From Reticulascus tulasneorum (lineage: Eukaryota > Ascomycota > Sordariomycetes > Glomerellales > Reticulascaceae), in NCBI GenBank assembly GCA_001557505.1, contig LSAX01000003.1, forward strand, positions 992,001 through 1,056,000: a stretch of 64,000 nucleotides of DNA, written 5' to 3'. Positions 47,457-59,115 of the stretch are shown piece by piece. How positions within the stretch are numbered: the first letter of the stretch is position 1; each line of letters begins with the position of its first letter. The notes beneath the pieces are model-generated. The model did no database searches, was not told the origin of the DNA, and worked only from the letters and a program-made list of their open reading frames with translations. Both the position numbers and the translations under genes were made by a program.

Positions 47457-49568
47457 CTACTTGGCCAAATCATGTGGCAAGAAGTTTCCGACAATCAATG
47501 TTGGCCTGTGGCTCGACTGTTAGTGCTGCCTCGGATGCAAGGGGATCAAACGTACAGCTTATGATCGTCTCTCCGAATCATGAACGAAAAGCAAGATGTT
47601 ACTATGGGATCATTTGACTTATCGTCGGGATTCTTCAGTGCACAAGCTGTCAGAAGGGTATCGTGGGATGGGTCGAACGCGATCGTTCCAAACTCTTCCC
47701 AATATCTGACCAGCGATTCTTCCGTCATGATCTCATGAAGAGATATTTTACCCTAGCATCAGTCAGCAACCAGTTCTTTTAAACCTGTTAGTCGTGCGCC
47801 AGACTCACGTCTCTCAGACTCTCAACAGGAACGTGAATCAGCTCTGCCATCTCCTTGTTACCCCTGAAGATCTCCCCCGTCCGCCTCCAACAACAAGCAG
47901 GGACCGCCATGCTGGCAAACACACGGTCGTATTCCATCAGCTGTTTCTCGAACCACATCTCGACATACAGCAGCTCCATATCTGTGAGCGCCTGCGCCTT
48001 CTCGCGGAACTTGGGACGGAATCGATCGATCGTCCGTAGGATCTTTTGCTTGGATACCGCGGTTATGTGGCTGTCGAGATAGGTGCTAAGCCGCTTGTAG
48101 CCATTGACATAGTTAAACGGCTTCAGCAGCCCCGCGTCGTATTTCGCCTTCAGAACGCGTTGCATGCGCTCCTCGGGCATGTCGTTACCGGACGGGTCCG
48201 CAGCTTGGAGGTAGTATTCGCGTGCTTTGTCCCGGTCGGATTGAACGACGCTGCCAGGCCGCGATATCGCCTTGCCGTGCTCGGTCTGTGGAGGCGGAAG
48301 CATAGCACCTTGTAGTGCGCCGCCAGCACCCGTGCTGCCTGATGGTTGGGTAGCGGTGTTATTGTTGCTAAAGGCTGGCAACATCTCGCTCTGGCTCGCT
48401 CGGTTGAAGGCCGGGCTGTTCTGGGAGTCGTCGGAGAGGCCTGCGCCGTCATCGAGCATACTCGTGTGCAAAAAGTCGTTGAGGAGGTTGAACTCGTGGG
48501 TGACTTCTGGTGCAATCATATAATTCGGGTGATAGCTGTGCATGTCGTTGTAGTGGTTCTGAGCCGTCAACCAGGCATCAGAGAATCCAGCGACTATAAA
48601 CCCGCCACAAAAGTGCATCAGTCCACAATGTTCGTGTGCGTGATTTTGGCCGTCACTTCGCGTCTTCAAGACAGGCAGACGTAGAGACGGGAAGAAGGGT
48701 TACAAGACCTACATTGGTTCATGTTACTGGTGCTGTTCATCCCTCCCGGCAGCCCAGACACCGACTGTGGTGACACGAGCTGCAGTGGATTCCCCTGGCC
48801 CAGCACACCAGGCCCAAAGGTGCCAGGTTTCGAGCCTTGGCTCCCACTTGAATCGATACGGCCGTCGAAGGGGGGCGGCGGTCCCATCGCGCCAATAGGC
48901 TGGTCGATGGAGCTCTGAGCCAGCTCCGATTGCGTCTCGGAATCCTCGTGGCTGCTCTTGGGTTTCTTAGTTTCGGCCTCTCGAGGCTCGTCGTGACATA
49001 AATGTCCAATATTTCGCTTGATGCATCTCGTACATGGTCGCTCCTGTATAACAGCAAGTGGCCGGCGTCAGCGAGAGGAGCCTGTGTGTGTGTGGCTTCA
49101 GAGGACGAGGGGGGCGTGGGAGCTATGACCGGCAAACAGAGGGGGGCAAGAAGAGATCTTACATACGAGATCGCATGTCATATGCTAGAAACGCCAAAGA
49201 GACTACCCGTCAGCCATGTTCCCCAACAGCAATAATGATATGCAGAGGTGGCCTCATGCGATCACAGCTCTCTGCAGCTGCAAAAGTAATAGTTTGGTGC
49301 CGGCGCAAAACCGCAGAGCCAATGGTCGGGTCAGGACGGCGCAGGAGAAACTTACAGATCGCCGGCAATATACACAAGCTGTAAGAACGCGCGGAAGCAA
49401 TATCAGCTGCCATGCTCCGTGCGGAGGGGGAAAGTTGCGCGACTGCGTACCGTGATTGACTTTGCGCCGCTTCTTAGGGCTCTTGTGGGCCTCGTGCGAA
49501 GCAGCAGAGCTGTGCTTCTCGTGGCTCTCGTCCAGCTCGGACTTCACGTCCTTCCCATTCTTGTCCAT
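47457..49568 (-). CDS. ERT1: Zn2Cys6 regulator of gluconeogenesis (ERT1/AcuK type) with PAS-like domain
   Basis: Seven exons (49451-49568, 49356-49378, 49167-49184, 48713-49043, 47809-48593, 47556-47752, 47457-47505) give 506 aa. The zinc cluster is assembled from four exons: ACVYCRRS (23 nt), HMTCDL (18 nt), then ERPCTRCIKRNIGHLCHDEP. This cluster plus DRFRPKFREKAQALTD, FEKQLMEYDRVFASMAVPAC, GEIFRGNKEMAELIHVPVE, DGKISLHEIMTEESLVRYWE and the terminal FLPHDLAK is diagnostic for the AcuK/ERT1 family as I know it, whose members activate PCK1 and FBP1 genes on gluconeogenic carbon sources. The head is Lys-rich (KSPKKRRKV, a likely nuclear signal). Introns are 72, 171, 123, 119, 56 and 50 nt, unusually long at the 5' end. 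Confidence 0.92.
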
Positions 49569-50791
49569 GACGGCGTTCCGGTCACTTATTGGGCTCCGCT
49601 CCCATTGGGTCTTGAGGTTACGCAGTGGGCGTAGGGTTCGCAGATCATTTGAGGACTGGCTGCGGCTTTTTGCAGGAAGCGAAGACGGTTACTCGGTCGC
49701 GAGCGTGCTGAAATGGCAGGCGCTCTTGCAGGTCGCTGCGGGCCGCTTTGTTCGCGATTGAGGACGGAATCGAGTGTCGACGGGGCTGGCTACCTCGAGG
49801 CGAGAGATTGGCTTCTCACGATTGCTCGGTCGTCGTTCAAATGTAGCCAAGGAAAAGACTCAAGAAGGAAGAAAACCGGTGAGGGTCGATCAGAACCGAG
49901 AGGGTTAGGAACCAAGGAGATGGAGTAGGTACAGTACTTGAGTACCTACACGAATAGCCTGCACATGGAGAAGAGCGCAAGTAAGCAAAAAGTACCTGAG
50001 GTACCCACGACTCCACTGGCGGTGCCTGTAGCAGCCAGGGGTGGCGGGGCTGAACCACTAAATTTTACTGATGGAAACGGAATCGAGGGGTAAGAAGGCG
50101 TCCACCCATCAATGTGGAGCCGAGGATCCGTTCAGCGGTGCAGTGGCACACCCACTAATTAATTACCAGACCTTTTACCCAAGAGGTCATGTCTTCATTG
50201 AACTCTAGGTAAGGTACGCAAAGCGTCGTCCCTCCTGTTAAATCTTAGAGCACTTCATTTATGAGGGATCCGTAAGGGTCGGCTTTAAAATACGTCATAG
50301 CTGAAGGAGGACCGGCTCCTGCAATTGACTACGACTTACTGACCTCCCCAGAGACGATGTGCATTGGAGCAATGCATCTGCCCCCAAACTCGAATAACTG
50401 TTTTGTACAATTACCTAGTTGGCTAGCTACCTAGGTTCACATGCACCGGTACCCACCAAGTCGCCTGCTTGCATGCAGCAAAGGTGGTTGGTGGCCTCGG
50501 ATAACAAAGGAACCCAAGCTTCGTGAACCCCTCATTCTGAATTGGAGAAGATCGTGTGTGGGCTTGCCCATTGTAGCCTAGCAATGCTTATCCGCGGCCT
50601 GGGATCGTGTCCCCCCTGTCCCTGCTTCAAATCATGTCTTTCCTGGGCTCAGAACTTCAACCACGGCGGACGAGTACGAGGATCAGGAATAATTGGTAGT
50701 CATCAAATATAGATTGCCAGTGTTGCTCGACCAGACCAAGTTGACGGCTTGATAGTCCGCTAACCGATCCATATACCGGCCTATCCCTATA
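49569..50791. other. Intergenic, nothing recognised
   Basis: Upstream region of the ERT1-type gene and 3' region of xanthine dehydrogenase. ORFs here are short; TACCTAGG-type tracts occur near 49920-50010 and 50410-50450. Confidence 0.45.
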
Positions 50792-53700
50792 CTAAATCGC
50801 AACAAAGAAACTCTTCTCTCCCTCCTTCGGCAACACCCTCGCAGCCTTCATGATAGGGTCCTCGCAGCTCAACCGAATTCTTTCCGGTGTCGCGGGGCTC
50901 TCCAACCTCAGCAATCCCGCGCTCGCATCCTCGCCCACGGCTGCTTCAACCCCGTACTGCTTCCTCGCCGCCTTCAAAGCATCTCGGATCGCAAAGAACA
51001 CGGCACTGCCCATGAACAGCGGCGGCTCGCCAACACCCCTCGACCGCTGGATGGTCCTCAGATCCTTCCATTCTACATCCTTGAGCAAGGCCACGTTGAA
51101 TGTCTGCGGGATGTCGCGGAACCCGGGAATCTTGTAAGCGCCTGGCCCGCGTGTGAATAGGTTGCCTGCCATCGGCCCGTTGCGAAGCCAGAGGGACTCT
51201 TCCATCGTGAAGAGGCCCATTCCCTGCACGAAAGCGCCTTCGATTTGCCCGTAGTCGATGGAGGGGTTGATGGACTGCCCCACGTCCATCTTAATGTCGG
51301 CTCGGATGCACGTCCACGTGCCGGTCAAGGTATCGATTTCGACTTCTGCAGCAGTAACGCCCTGTGTAAAGTAGAAGAACATCTTACCGGTGTTCTCGCC
51401 CCAAGTGTAGCCGATTTCCGGCGTCTTGTAGAATCCCTGGGCAGAGAGGTTGACGCGGTCGAAGTATGCCGCGTGTGCCAAGTCTTTCATGGTGGCTTTT
51501 GGCCCCAGCTTCTCCCGATACGGTGCCAACCGCTCGTTGAGCTGCGCGCAGGCGTTGAAGATTGCATAGCCGTTGAGATCCGAGGACGCAGAGGCCGCAG
51601 TTGCCGACGCGTTAGCGACCGTGTTGGTTGCAGTCTCCGAGATGAAAACTTGCTCGAGCGGTACCTGGAGCGCTTGGGCAGCGATTTGTGTCATCTTCGT
51701 GTGAAGACCTTGACCCATCTCGGTACCACCATGGGCGACTAAAATTGATCCATCGTGATAGATGTGCACCAGCGCGCCAGCTTGGTTGAGGAATAGGGCC
51801 GTGTATGAAATGCCGAACTTGGTTGGGATGAGAGCCAGGCCTCGCTTCCGCCACTTGTTCCCGTCGTTAAACTGCGTAACGATTGCTCTCCTCATATCGT
51901 AGTCTGCCTCGTCCTGCACCTGCTTGTACATGAGAGGGACATGCCAATCTGTCACTGCTTGGTTGAAGTGCGTAGTCTCCAACGGCTTGTAAAAGTTGAT
52001 CTCTCGGAGCTTCTCCACGGGCATGCCTAACCGATCTGCAATCTCCTCCATGTACGTCTCGGCGATGAACATGCCTTGAGGCCCACCAAACCCTCGGAAT
52101 GCCGTGTTGGACATGGTATTTGTCTTGGCCAGTCTTCCCCGGACATACACGTTGGGTATCTTGTAGCATCCATCTGAGTGGGTCATGGCTCGCTCGCACA
52201 CAGCGGCGCTGAGATCAAATGACCATCCGGCATTGTTGAAGACATCCAGGTCCAGCGCTTGGAGTTTTCCGTCCTTGTTTACACCAACCTTGTACTTCGC
52301 CAAGAATGGGTGCCGCTGCCCAGAAGTGAGCATGTCCTCTTCTCTGGTCAGCATGCATCGTACGGGCCGCTTCGTCTTCTGAGCCGCGAGGGCAAGAGAC
52401 GCGGTAAGTTGGATAGATCTCGTCTCCTTTCCTCCAAATCCACCGCCAAGTCTCTTGACTCGAACGACAATCTTGTTGGCCTGGACACCACACACTCGTG
52501 CAACGAAAACTTGCCTATAATAATGTTAGCATAGGTCCAGCACCACGGATTGTTTGCTCTTACGTCTCATTAGCGTTCTGGGTGGATGCAAACACCTCCA
52601 TCTCCCCATCTTCGCCCTTCGGTACGACCACAGACGCGTTCGTCTCGAGATAGAAATGCTCCTGCCCACCCATCCGGACCACTCCCGTGAAAATATGATC
52701 GCAGGTCTTGAACGCCTCTTCCGTATCGCCGACCTTGAGCTCCCGGTAGTGATTATGGAAGCTGTCACGCTCGATTGCCTCCTCAATTGTAAGAATTGGT
52801 TCGAGGACTTCATACTCAACCTTGACGGCCCTCGCAGCCTCGGCAGCTTTCAAAGCCGTTGTGGCCAGAATCATGGCAATTGGCTGACCTGCAGTGAAGA
52901 TGGTGTCCTCTGCGAAGAACACCTCATCAAAATGCGGTGGACCCCAGCGGTTCATTTCGGGTGATGGCATGTCATTCTTGTCGATGTAGTCCACGACGCC
53001 CGGTATTTCCAATGCTGCCGAGTAGTCGACTGACTTGATCTTTGCGTGCGCCTTCGTCGACAAAACGAAGCATCCGTGCAACTCGTTCTTGAGCGCCGGT
53101 ATATCATCTGTATACAGGGCTTCACCCGTCGTCTGCTTGAGCGCCGCAACGTGGTTCTTGGGTTTGCCTACTACTTCCTGCTGGTAGGCTGCTGTAGACT
53201 CACCGTCTTCCATTCCGCTAGACAGTGATCGCTCGATCTCGTCGATGGCCTCCTTGTCGACATGCTTACTTTGTCCCTCCAGAATGGTGAGCACGTCGTG
53301 ATAGAAGCGGTAGAAAAAGCCGAAGGCGAGAGCTTTACGATACGAAGCCATTCCTCCAGGGACACTGAACTGAAGGTCAAAGTCGGTTCCAAGCGCGCTC
53401 ATAGCTCCCTCCAGGGTTTCTAGCTCAGCAAGTCGCTTGCCCACGAGAAAGTCCATAGCGTTCTTGGCTGCGACAGTCATAGCCGCCATACCGCCGTAGA
53501 TGAGATTACACTCTGTGACAATACCGTCATCATCGATTTTGATTCTCAGCGCGCCGGTGACGATGGCGATATCGTCATCCTTCCTCTTGGCCTGCTTGTA
53601 TGCCCTGTAAAATTCGCCTCTGGCCTGCGTGACGGGGATTCTGATCGACGCAATGATCGCATCCTGTGCTAGAGCAGTCTTTCGGTACCCCTTGAAGAAC

Positions 53701-54994
53701 TCTGACATGGGTATCTCGGTCTCCTTATCCAGGGACTTGGCCACTAGCACCGCGTTTGCGGCCCACAAGGCTGGGTTCAAATCCGAGATTGGAGACGCAG
53801 TGACAAGATTGCCGGCCGGCGTTCCGACATTTCTGATTTGCCTGCCGGCGAAGTACTTCAACTGCTTGTGTATGCCGTCGAAAACTTGGCCCTTGGCATC
53901 GCCATAGTGTTTGATTGCCTCCTTGCAGATATCCTCGAGATCAGTCAGAACGACATTGCCACCGATCTCAAGAAAATCCTTCTTGAACTCGTACTGTCGA
54001 AGTTCCGGTATATCGCCCACGTACACGGACACGGGGTATTGCAAAGCTTTGAACTTGATCTCAATCTGCGTTTCCGTGCTTCCTCCGATAATTTTGGCAG
54101 TCGGGAAAACGCTTTTGATCTCCAACAGCTGCTCCAGAGTCACAGGCCTGTACCAGGTCTTCCTCTTGTTGCCAAATGACAGCGGCCTCATCTCATGCTT
54201 CTTCAGAGCCGGAGGGAAGATCAACTCAGTGTCAGGCTTGTATTCGATAAAGCCTGGAGGGGTAAATCTCTTGATGGGCTGGTCGTCGTTGGTGGTTGTC
54301 TTCTTCATGCAACATCCGTCCCCTCCATCTCCATTTTCCTTACAGCATCCAGACCCTCCGTTTGTCGAAGCCTTCCCACAGCCTTTCGAAACGCTGAATG
54401 TTTGCGCGGCATCGAGAATTGGTCGATACCCCGTACATCGGCACAAGTTTCCGTCGAATGCCTCTTCCACGTCGTCCTCCGTAGGGGCCGGATTGTTTCG
54501 AAGGAGGGCATACAAGCTCATGACAATGCCCGGCGTGCAGAACCCGCACTGGCTACCATTGGCCTTGGCAATCCGCTCTTGTGTAGGATGTGGCGCCTTT
54601 GTGTTTCCAATACCCTCGATCGTGATGACATGTTTGCCGTCGAGACTGGCCAGTGGGGCCAGGCAGGCATTGACGCTCGCGTGGTAGATTTGCTTCGTAG
54701 TAGGGTTGAACTGGGAGATGACGACAGTGCAGGCACCGCAACCGCCCTCGCCACAGCCTCTGAAGAGCAAAATCAGCTTCAGGCAAGGAGTTCACGACAG
54801 CTTGGGATAACCTACAGCTTGGTTCCTGTCAAGCCAATGCCGCGGAGATATTCTAGCAAGGTGATTTCGGGGTCGATCTCGTCAAGGACGACCTTGGTTC
54901 CGTTGAGGTAGAATCGGAGAGTGTCATCGTAATCGGCGGTCAGGGACTTGAGAGGGCCGGACTCCGCAACTGGAGAGATGGCAATTGGCGCCAT
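50792..54994 (-). CDS. Xanthine dehydrogenase (purine hydroxylase I)
   Basis: Three exons (54816-54994, 52564-54759, 50792-52514; introns 56 and 49 nt) give 1365 aa, the normal length. It oxidises hypoxanthine to xanthine and urate, using two 2Fe-2S clusters, FAD and molybdenum cofactor. Domains in order: plant-type ferredoxin (GCGEGGCGACTV, created by splicing); second cluster (GSQCGFCTPG ... NLCRCTGYRPI); a Gly/Cys-rich linker with CC pairs (KGCGKASTNGGSGCC, GDGCCMKK); FAD domain (KIIGGSTETQIE, AGRQIRNVGTPAGNL); then the Mo-binding part with GGGFGGKE, SNTAFRGFGGPQGMF, GTEMGQGLHTK and the catalytic Glu in SRGVGEPPLFMG. The start is at 54994 (MAPIAISP). Upstream sites at 55427-55440 and three GATA motifs suggest uric-acid and nitrogen control, as known for hxA of Aspergillus. 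It acts downstream of the adenine deaminase at 6.9 kb. Confidence 0.97.
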
Positions 54995-55153
54995 GATGAT
55001 AGAACGCCTGGTTATGGCTTGGCAGTTTCCTCGGTCGTCGATGCAAAGAATCACACCAAGAAAACAAACGAGGAAGTCGAAGCTATCAAAGTCGCGCGGA
55101 CCCCACAACTTTAAAGGACGCAGCCAGGCGGCCAAGATCAAGCTCACCTCTGC

Positions 55154-55159
55154 TTATCG
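55154..55159 (-). promoter_or_regulatory. GATA-factor site (CGATAA) upstream of XDH
   Basis: Matches HGATAR on the minus strand, 160 bases before the XDH start. Further matches lie at 55359-55364 (TGATAA) and 55566-55571 (AGATAA), same orientation. AreA-type nitrogen regulators bind such sites; each alone is weak evidence. Confidence 0.35.
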
Positions 55160-55426
55160 GTAGCAGCAGCAACAGCAAGCCCACTGGATGCCGCCGTCAT
55201 CCTAGTGGCAGTCGAGACGTACCACTGAGATGTGGCAACCAGTCCCAGTAGCCCCGGTATGCATTCCAGTCATTTAGCTCTGCGTCAGTCTGACTAGCGC
55301 GTCGGTACCAAAGCACGGTGTGAGGAGAATTCACGAATTGGCGTTCTGCTGATGCTGCTTATCACGATGGAAGGGTGGGGTTGAGACGGCCGCACCTGTG
55401 AGATCATTTGCCGCTTAACTTAAATA

Positions 55427-55440
55427 TCGGCCGGCTCCGC
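55427..55440. promoter_or_regulatory. CGG-N6-CCG element, UaY-like, upstream of XDH
   Basis: TCGG-CCGGCT-CCGC fits the inverted CGG-N6-CCG site of the purine-utilisation activator UaY (consensus TCGG-N6-CCGA) except for the last base. It lies about 433 bases before the XDH ATG, next to GATA sites. Binding is inferred. Confidence 0.5.
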
Positions 55441-56321
55441 TAGCACACTTGCATCGAGCTGCCTATCCCACTATCGGCTACTTCCACTCCATCAGGTCTA
55501 GTTAATTAGCGAGTGACACAGGAGACAGAGATACACACGTTTATTAGACTTGAGGCTTTTCCATCTTATCTTCATGTGTAAATCTCTCAACGTGCCGTCC
55601 CATTAGTGCAGAGCCAGGATGAGTTGGTACAGTCGGTCATCTCAATGAATCCTGTTGGCCCTAAAGATACACACACGATCGCCGCGTTGCCCACGTCGAC
55701 CGCTCACGGCGCATCGCGACAGCTCGCTCACTGCCGCCTCCGGCGCGGATGATCTTTGAAACAGATACTCATTGAGAGCCACGTGAGAAACGCGAACAAG
55801 CAATGCTTCAACGGCCGCGTTGGGTTTGCTGTCGCCCAATTACCCACACCTTGGATCGTTTCCCCGTGGATTTGCATCGAAGAATGATGCCCACCGAGGC
55901 TGATCATGTTCTAGTGGATGATGAGAGAAGTCTCAATTAGAGCCGAAGCTGGCTAGCCTTGTTACCATGGGCGTCCTAGGATGTCTTCTCCCCTCCAGCC
56001 TACTCCTCGGCTTCGTGAAATCATCGTACATTTTTGTCCTTGGATCCATCGCTGTAATGGGATGCTGGCCTATTTGCCGCTGCACCTCTGAGCTCGAACC
56101 CCTCCTTCTCCGCATATGCCTGGCAACCATTGCCACGATATCGGGAAACGTGGGGTCAATACATGACGGCACTTATTGAAACATGTTCCGATGAACCGGG
56201 TGTCTCGACATTTTGCCAGACGCATTCTTTTCTCTTGCTGCTCTGTCCTTCTCTTTCTAGCCCGAATCTCCGTCATCATTTCACACTTCAATTGACTTTT
56301 CACGCTTGGAGAACAAGAAAA

Positions 56322-57922
56322 ATGAAGTTCTTCAACGTCATCGACGGCCAGCTTCGGGGCAGCGAGAAGAACCACCAATGCATTGATCCCCGCACCGAAG
56401 AGACGTTATGGGATGCGCCCATCGCCTCCATCCAGGATCTTGAGGATGCTGTCGCCTCGGCTCAGAAAGCCTTGAAGACCTGGTCCAAAACAACCAATGC
56501 TGAACGACAGGCAGTTGTTGCCAAGATAGGCGAGAGGATCTTGGAGAAGAAACATGAGCTGATGGACATCGTCATGAAGGAGACGGGCAAGTCGGTGCGG
56601 AGAACCTGCCCCAATTGGCGAAATTGTGAAAGACAAGGCACTGATGGTATGTTGTCTAGGCCATGATGGCGGAGATCGAGATCGGAAACACATCTCGACA
56701 GACTACGTACTACTGTTGGCCAACGCACCCCATCGTCAAAGACTGCATCTCTACTGACGCAACCTAGCCAATGTTGTTTTGGAAGATGAGGTGACCTTTG
56801 AGGACGATAAGCTCAAGATCGTAGCAACACACACACCCTTGGGGGTTATCGGTGCCATCTGTCCCTGGAACTTCCCATTGATTCTCAGCAACATCAAGAT
56901 CGTCTCGTCGCTCATCACCGGCAACTGCGTTATCGTTAAGCCATCGCCCTTCACGCCATACTCCGTCCTGAAATGCATTGAGCTCTGCATGGACCTTGTG
57001 CCACCCGGCGTCGTTCAGGTCCTCAATGGGGGAGCCGACCTTGGTGCGGCCATGACTCTCCATCAAGATATCGCGAAGATCACCTTCACTGGCACTATTT
57101 CCACAGGAAAGAGAGTGATGGCAAACTGCGCAAAGACGCTGAAGCGTCTCACCCTCGAACTTGCTGGTAATGATGCCGCGATCATTTGCGACGATGTTGA
57201 TATCGACAAGGTGGCTGGGCAGGTCGTAACAGGCAGTTTCTTCAATGCAGGCCAGATGTGCGTCGCCACCAAGCGTGTCTATGTTCATGACTCCATTTAC
57301 GATCAGTTCCTCGAGAAGTTCTGCGCCGAAGTTGAAAAGTCATACGGCATAGCCGAGAATGCGACAGCACCCAGCCTCTTCGGGCCCGTGTCCAACAATA
57401 TGCAGTTCGATATCATAAAGTCCATCGTCGAAGACTGCAAGAAGAACGGTTACAATGTCGTCGCAGGTGGCGCTCGGAGCGATGGGAAGGGGTTCTGGAT
57501 GCCCGCGACCGTTGTGTCTAAGCCACCGGAAGATTCCGTGATCGTGAGAGAAGAACAGTTTGGTAAGCTTACAACCTGCACCGGGTGCTGTGTATCAATT
57601 CTCGTCCTCAAGGAGGTGCTGACAATCTTGTCTAGGGCCAATCATACCGATCCTTTCGTGGAGCAACGAAGAGGACGTTATCAAACGTGCGAATTTGAGC
57701 AATGCCGGACTCGGAGCTTCCGTGTACTCAAAGGATTTAGCTAAGGCGGAGAGGATCGCGCGTTTGATGGAGGCGGGTACTGTGTGGATTAACATGCCGG
57801 AGCTGCCCCATCCCGGAGGCTTCTTTGCTGGCATGAAGGAGAGTGGCCATGGTGGCGAGATGGGCAAACAGGGTCTCCTGTCGTACTGTTACACTCAAAG
57901 TCTGCAATTCGCGAAGGGCTGA
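56322..57922 (+). CDS. Aldehyde dehydrogenase (NAD(P)+-dependent)
   Basis: Four exons (56322-56594, 56660-56714, 56768-57562, 57636-57922; introns 65, 53 and 73 nt) give 469 aa. It oxidises an aldehyde to the acid. Visible motifs are PLGVIGAICPWNFPL, the coenzyme loop ITFTGTISTGKRV, catalytic Glu in LTLELAGND (E240), catalytic Cys in NAGQMC (C274), EEQFGPIIPI (created by the third splice) and GGFFAGMKESGHGGE near the end. The second intron has an unusual donor (GTTGGC); it is the only one found that keeps phase and joins RQTTYY to NVVLEDE. The first donor is also weak (GTGCGG). If either splice fails, the protein is truncated near residue 115. The substrate is unknown. It converges on the reductase gene, 116 bases away. 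Confidence 0.88.
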
Positions 57923-58038
57923 TCATTGAAGGGCTGTCGCCACATAGAGACTCGAAACCAAAGCGTTGGCTGCGCTCCCATCACGTGAGAAATTATTGGA
58001 CCATCGTCCGGACCACCTCTTGTTCCAATCGTACAACC

Positions 58039-59115
58039 CTAGGTTTGAACCGGCTTCTCGGAGAGCTCTTCAATCTCCGCGATTTGTACAACCAGCTGGC
58101 CAAATGTATCCTCATCCTTAATAAACTTTAGGCCTAGCACCGTTCTCACTAATGTCATATCCGCCTCGAATGTGCCTTCCGGTATGGCCTCCTTTTCCGG
58201 CTCACCCTTCGGTATCCTATCCTGCAGTCTTCCCATTCTCTCCCTGAAAATATTGGCAATCCGCTGGTTTGACACCGGGCCTGCTGCTACGAGGAACCGC
58301 TTCCCGCCAGCTTCTGAAGTCACTGCGGCAAGGAGGTGCGCGTGCGCAACGTCCCGCACGTCGGCATAGAGGTGCAGACCTTGTGCAGGTAGTGACGAGC
58401 TGGGAGTTAGGGCTGGATTCAAGAAGTTGTTGTATAAGCCCCAAGTGCTCTGGTTTAGATCCGTTACGGCATTGAAGATGCTGACGTCGAAAAGAGGCCC
58501 GTAGACCATAGGGGGATTGATCGTGACAAGATCGAAAGTGGGGTTCTTCTCGGATACGAAATCCCACGCTGCCTTCTCGGCATATTTCTTGCTGGCTTGG
58601 TACACGGTGTTCATGTTCGTCGTCTCGAGTGCCTGCTCCCACGTCACGGGATTCCAATCACTCTCATTATACACCTTCGTGGGATTCGTAGCTCGGTCGG
58701 CTGTGAAATCGATTACAGCGGCCATGGAGCTGGTTAGAACGACGCGCCGCACACCCGGCGCAACACGAACGATGCCGTTTAGGATCTCCGTTGTCCCTTT
58801 TACCGCCGGCTCAAGGAAGTCGGCATTCGATTCTGCTTTGCGATAGTTGAATGGCGACGCGGTGTGTAGGACAGTGTCGAAGGGCGTGTCTGACTTCAAG
58901 ACGGAGTCAAAGGCTCCCGGGGCAGTAATGTCGGGCACGATACCGAAGTCGAGGAGCTGCTTGGAGGAATAGGAAGGGAATGAGTGCTTAAGCTGGTCGA
59001 TTTTGGACTGGGAACGGACGACGGCGCGGACAGAGTGGCCTGCGTCGAGGAATTGCGCAAGGATATGCTGGGCTATAAAGCCATTGGCGCCAGTCAGGAG
59101 GACTCTTTTCGACAT
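58039..59115 (-). CDS. NADPH-dependent aldehyde/ketone reductase, GRE2-like extended SDR
   Basis: One exon of 358 aa. The Rossmann signature TGANGFIAQH is at residues 8-17, NADP-binding Arg in VRSQ, the HTASPF block, TSSMAAV and the active-site YQASKKYAEKAAW (Tyr-x3-Lys). The substrate part has INPPMVYGPLFD and LYADVRDVAHAH. This is the family of yeast Gre2 (methylglyoxal/isovaleraldehyde reductase), dihydroflavonol reductases and related fungal ketoreductases; the natural substrate is open. The neighbouring aldehyde dehydrogenase is convergent, so the pair may act on aldehydes, an inference from proximity only. Confidence 0.93.
   Translation of the reverse strand: MSKRVLLTGANGFIAQHILAQFLDAGHSVRAVVRSQSKIDQLKHSFPSYSSKQLLDFGIVPDITAPGAFDSVLKSDTPFDTVLHTASPFNYRKAESNADFLEPAVKGTTEILNGIVRVAPGVRRVVLTSSMAAVIDFTADRATNPTKVYNESDWNPVTWEQALETTNMNTVYQASKKYAEKAAWDFVSEKNPTFDLVTINPPMVYGPLFDVSIFNAVTDLNQSTWGLYNNFLNPALTPSSSLPAQGLHLYADVRDVAHAHLLAAVTSEAGGKRFLVAAGPVSNQRIANIFRERMGRLQDRIPKGEPEKEAIPEGTFEADMTLVRTVLGLKFIKDEDTFGQLVVQIAEIEELSEKPVQT

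Larger units (their letters stand above)
54995..56321. other. Divergent intergenic region, XDH and ALDH promoters
   Basis: No coding family was seen; ORFs at 55642-55839 and 55933-56172 (minus) look fortuitous. Regulatory motifs on the XDH side are listed separately. Confidence 0.45.
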
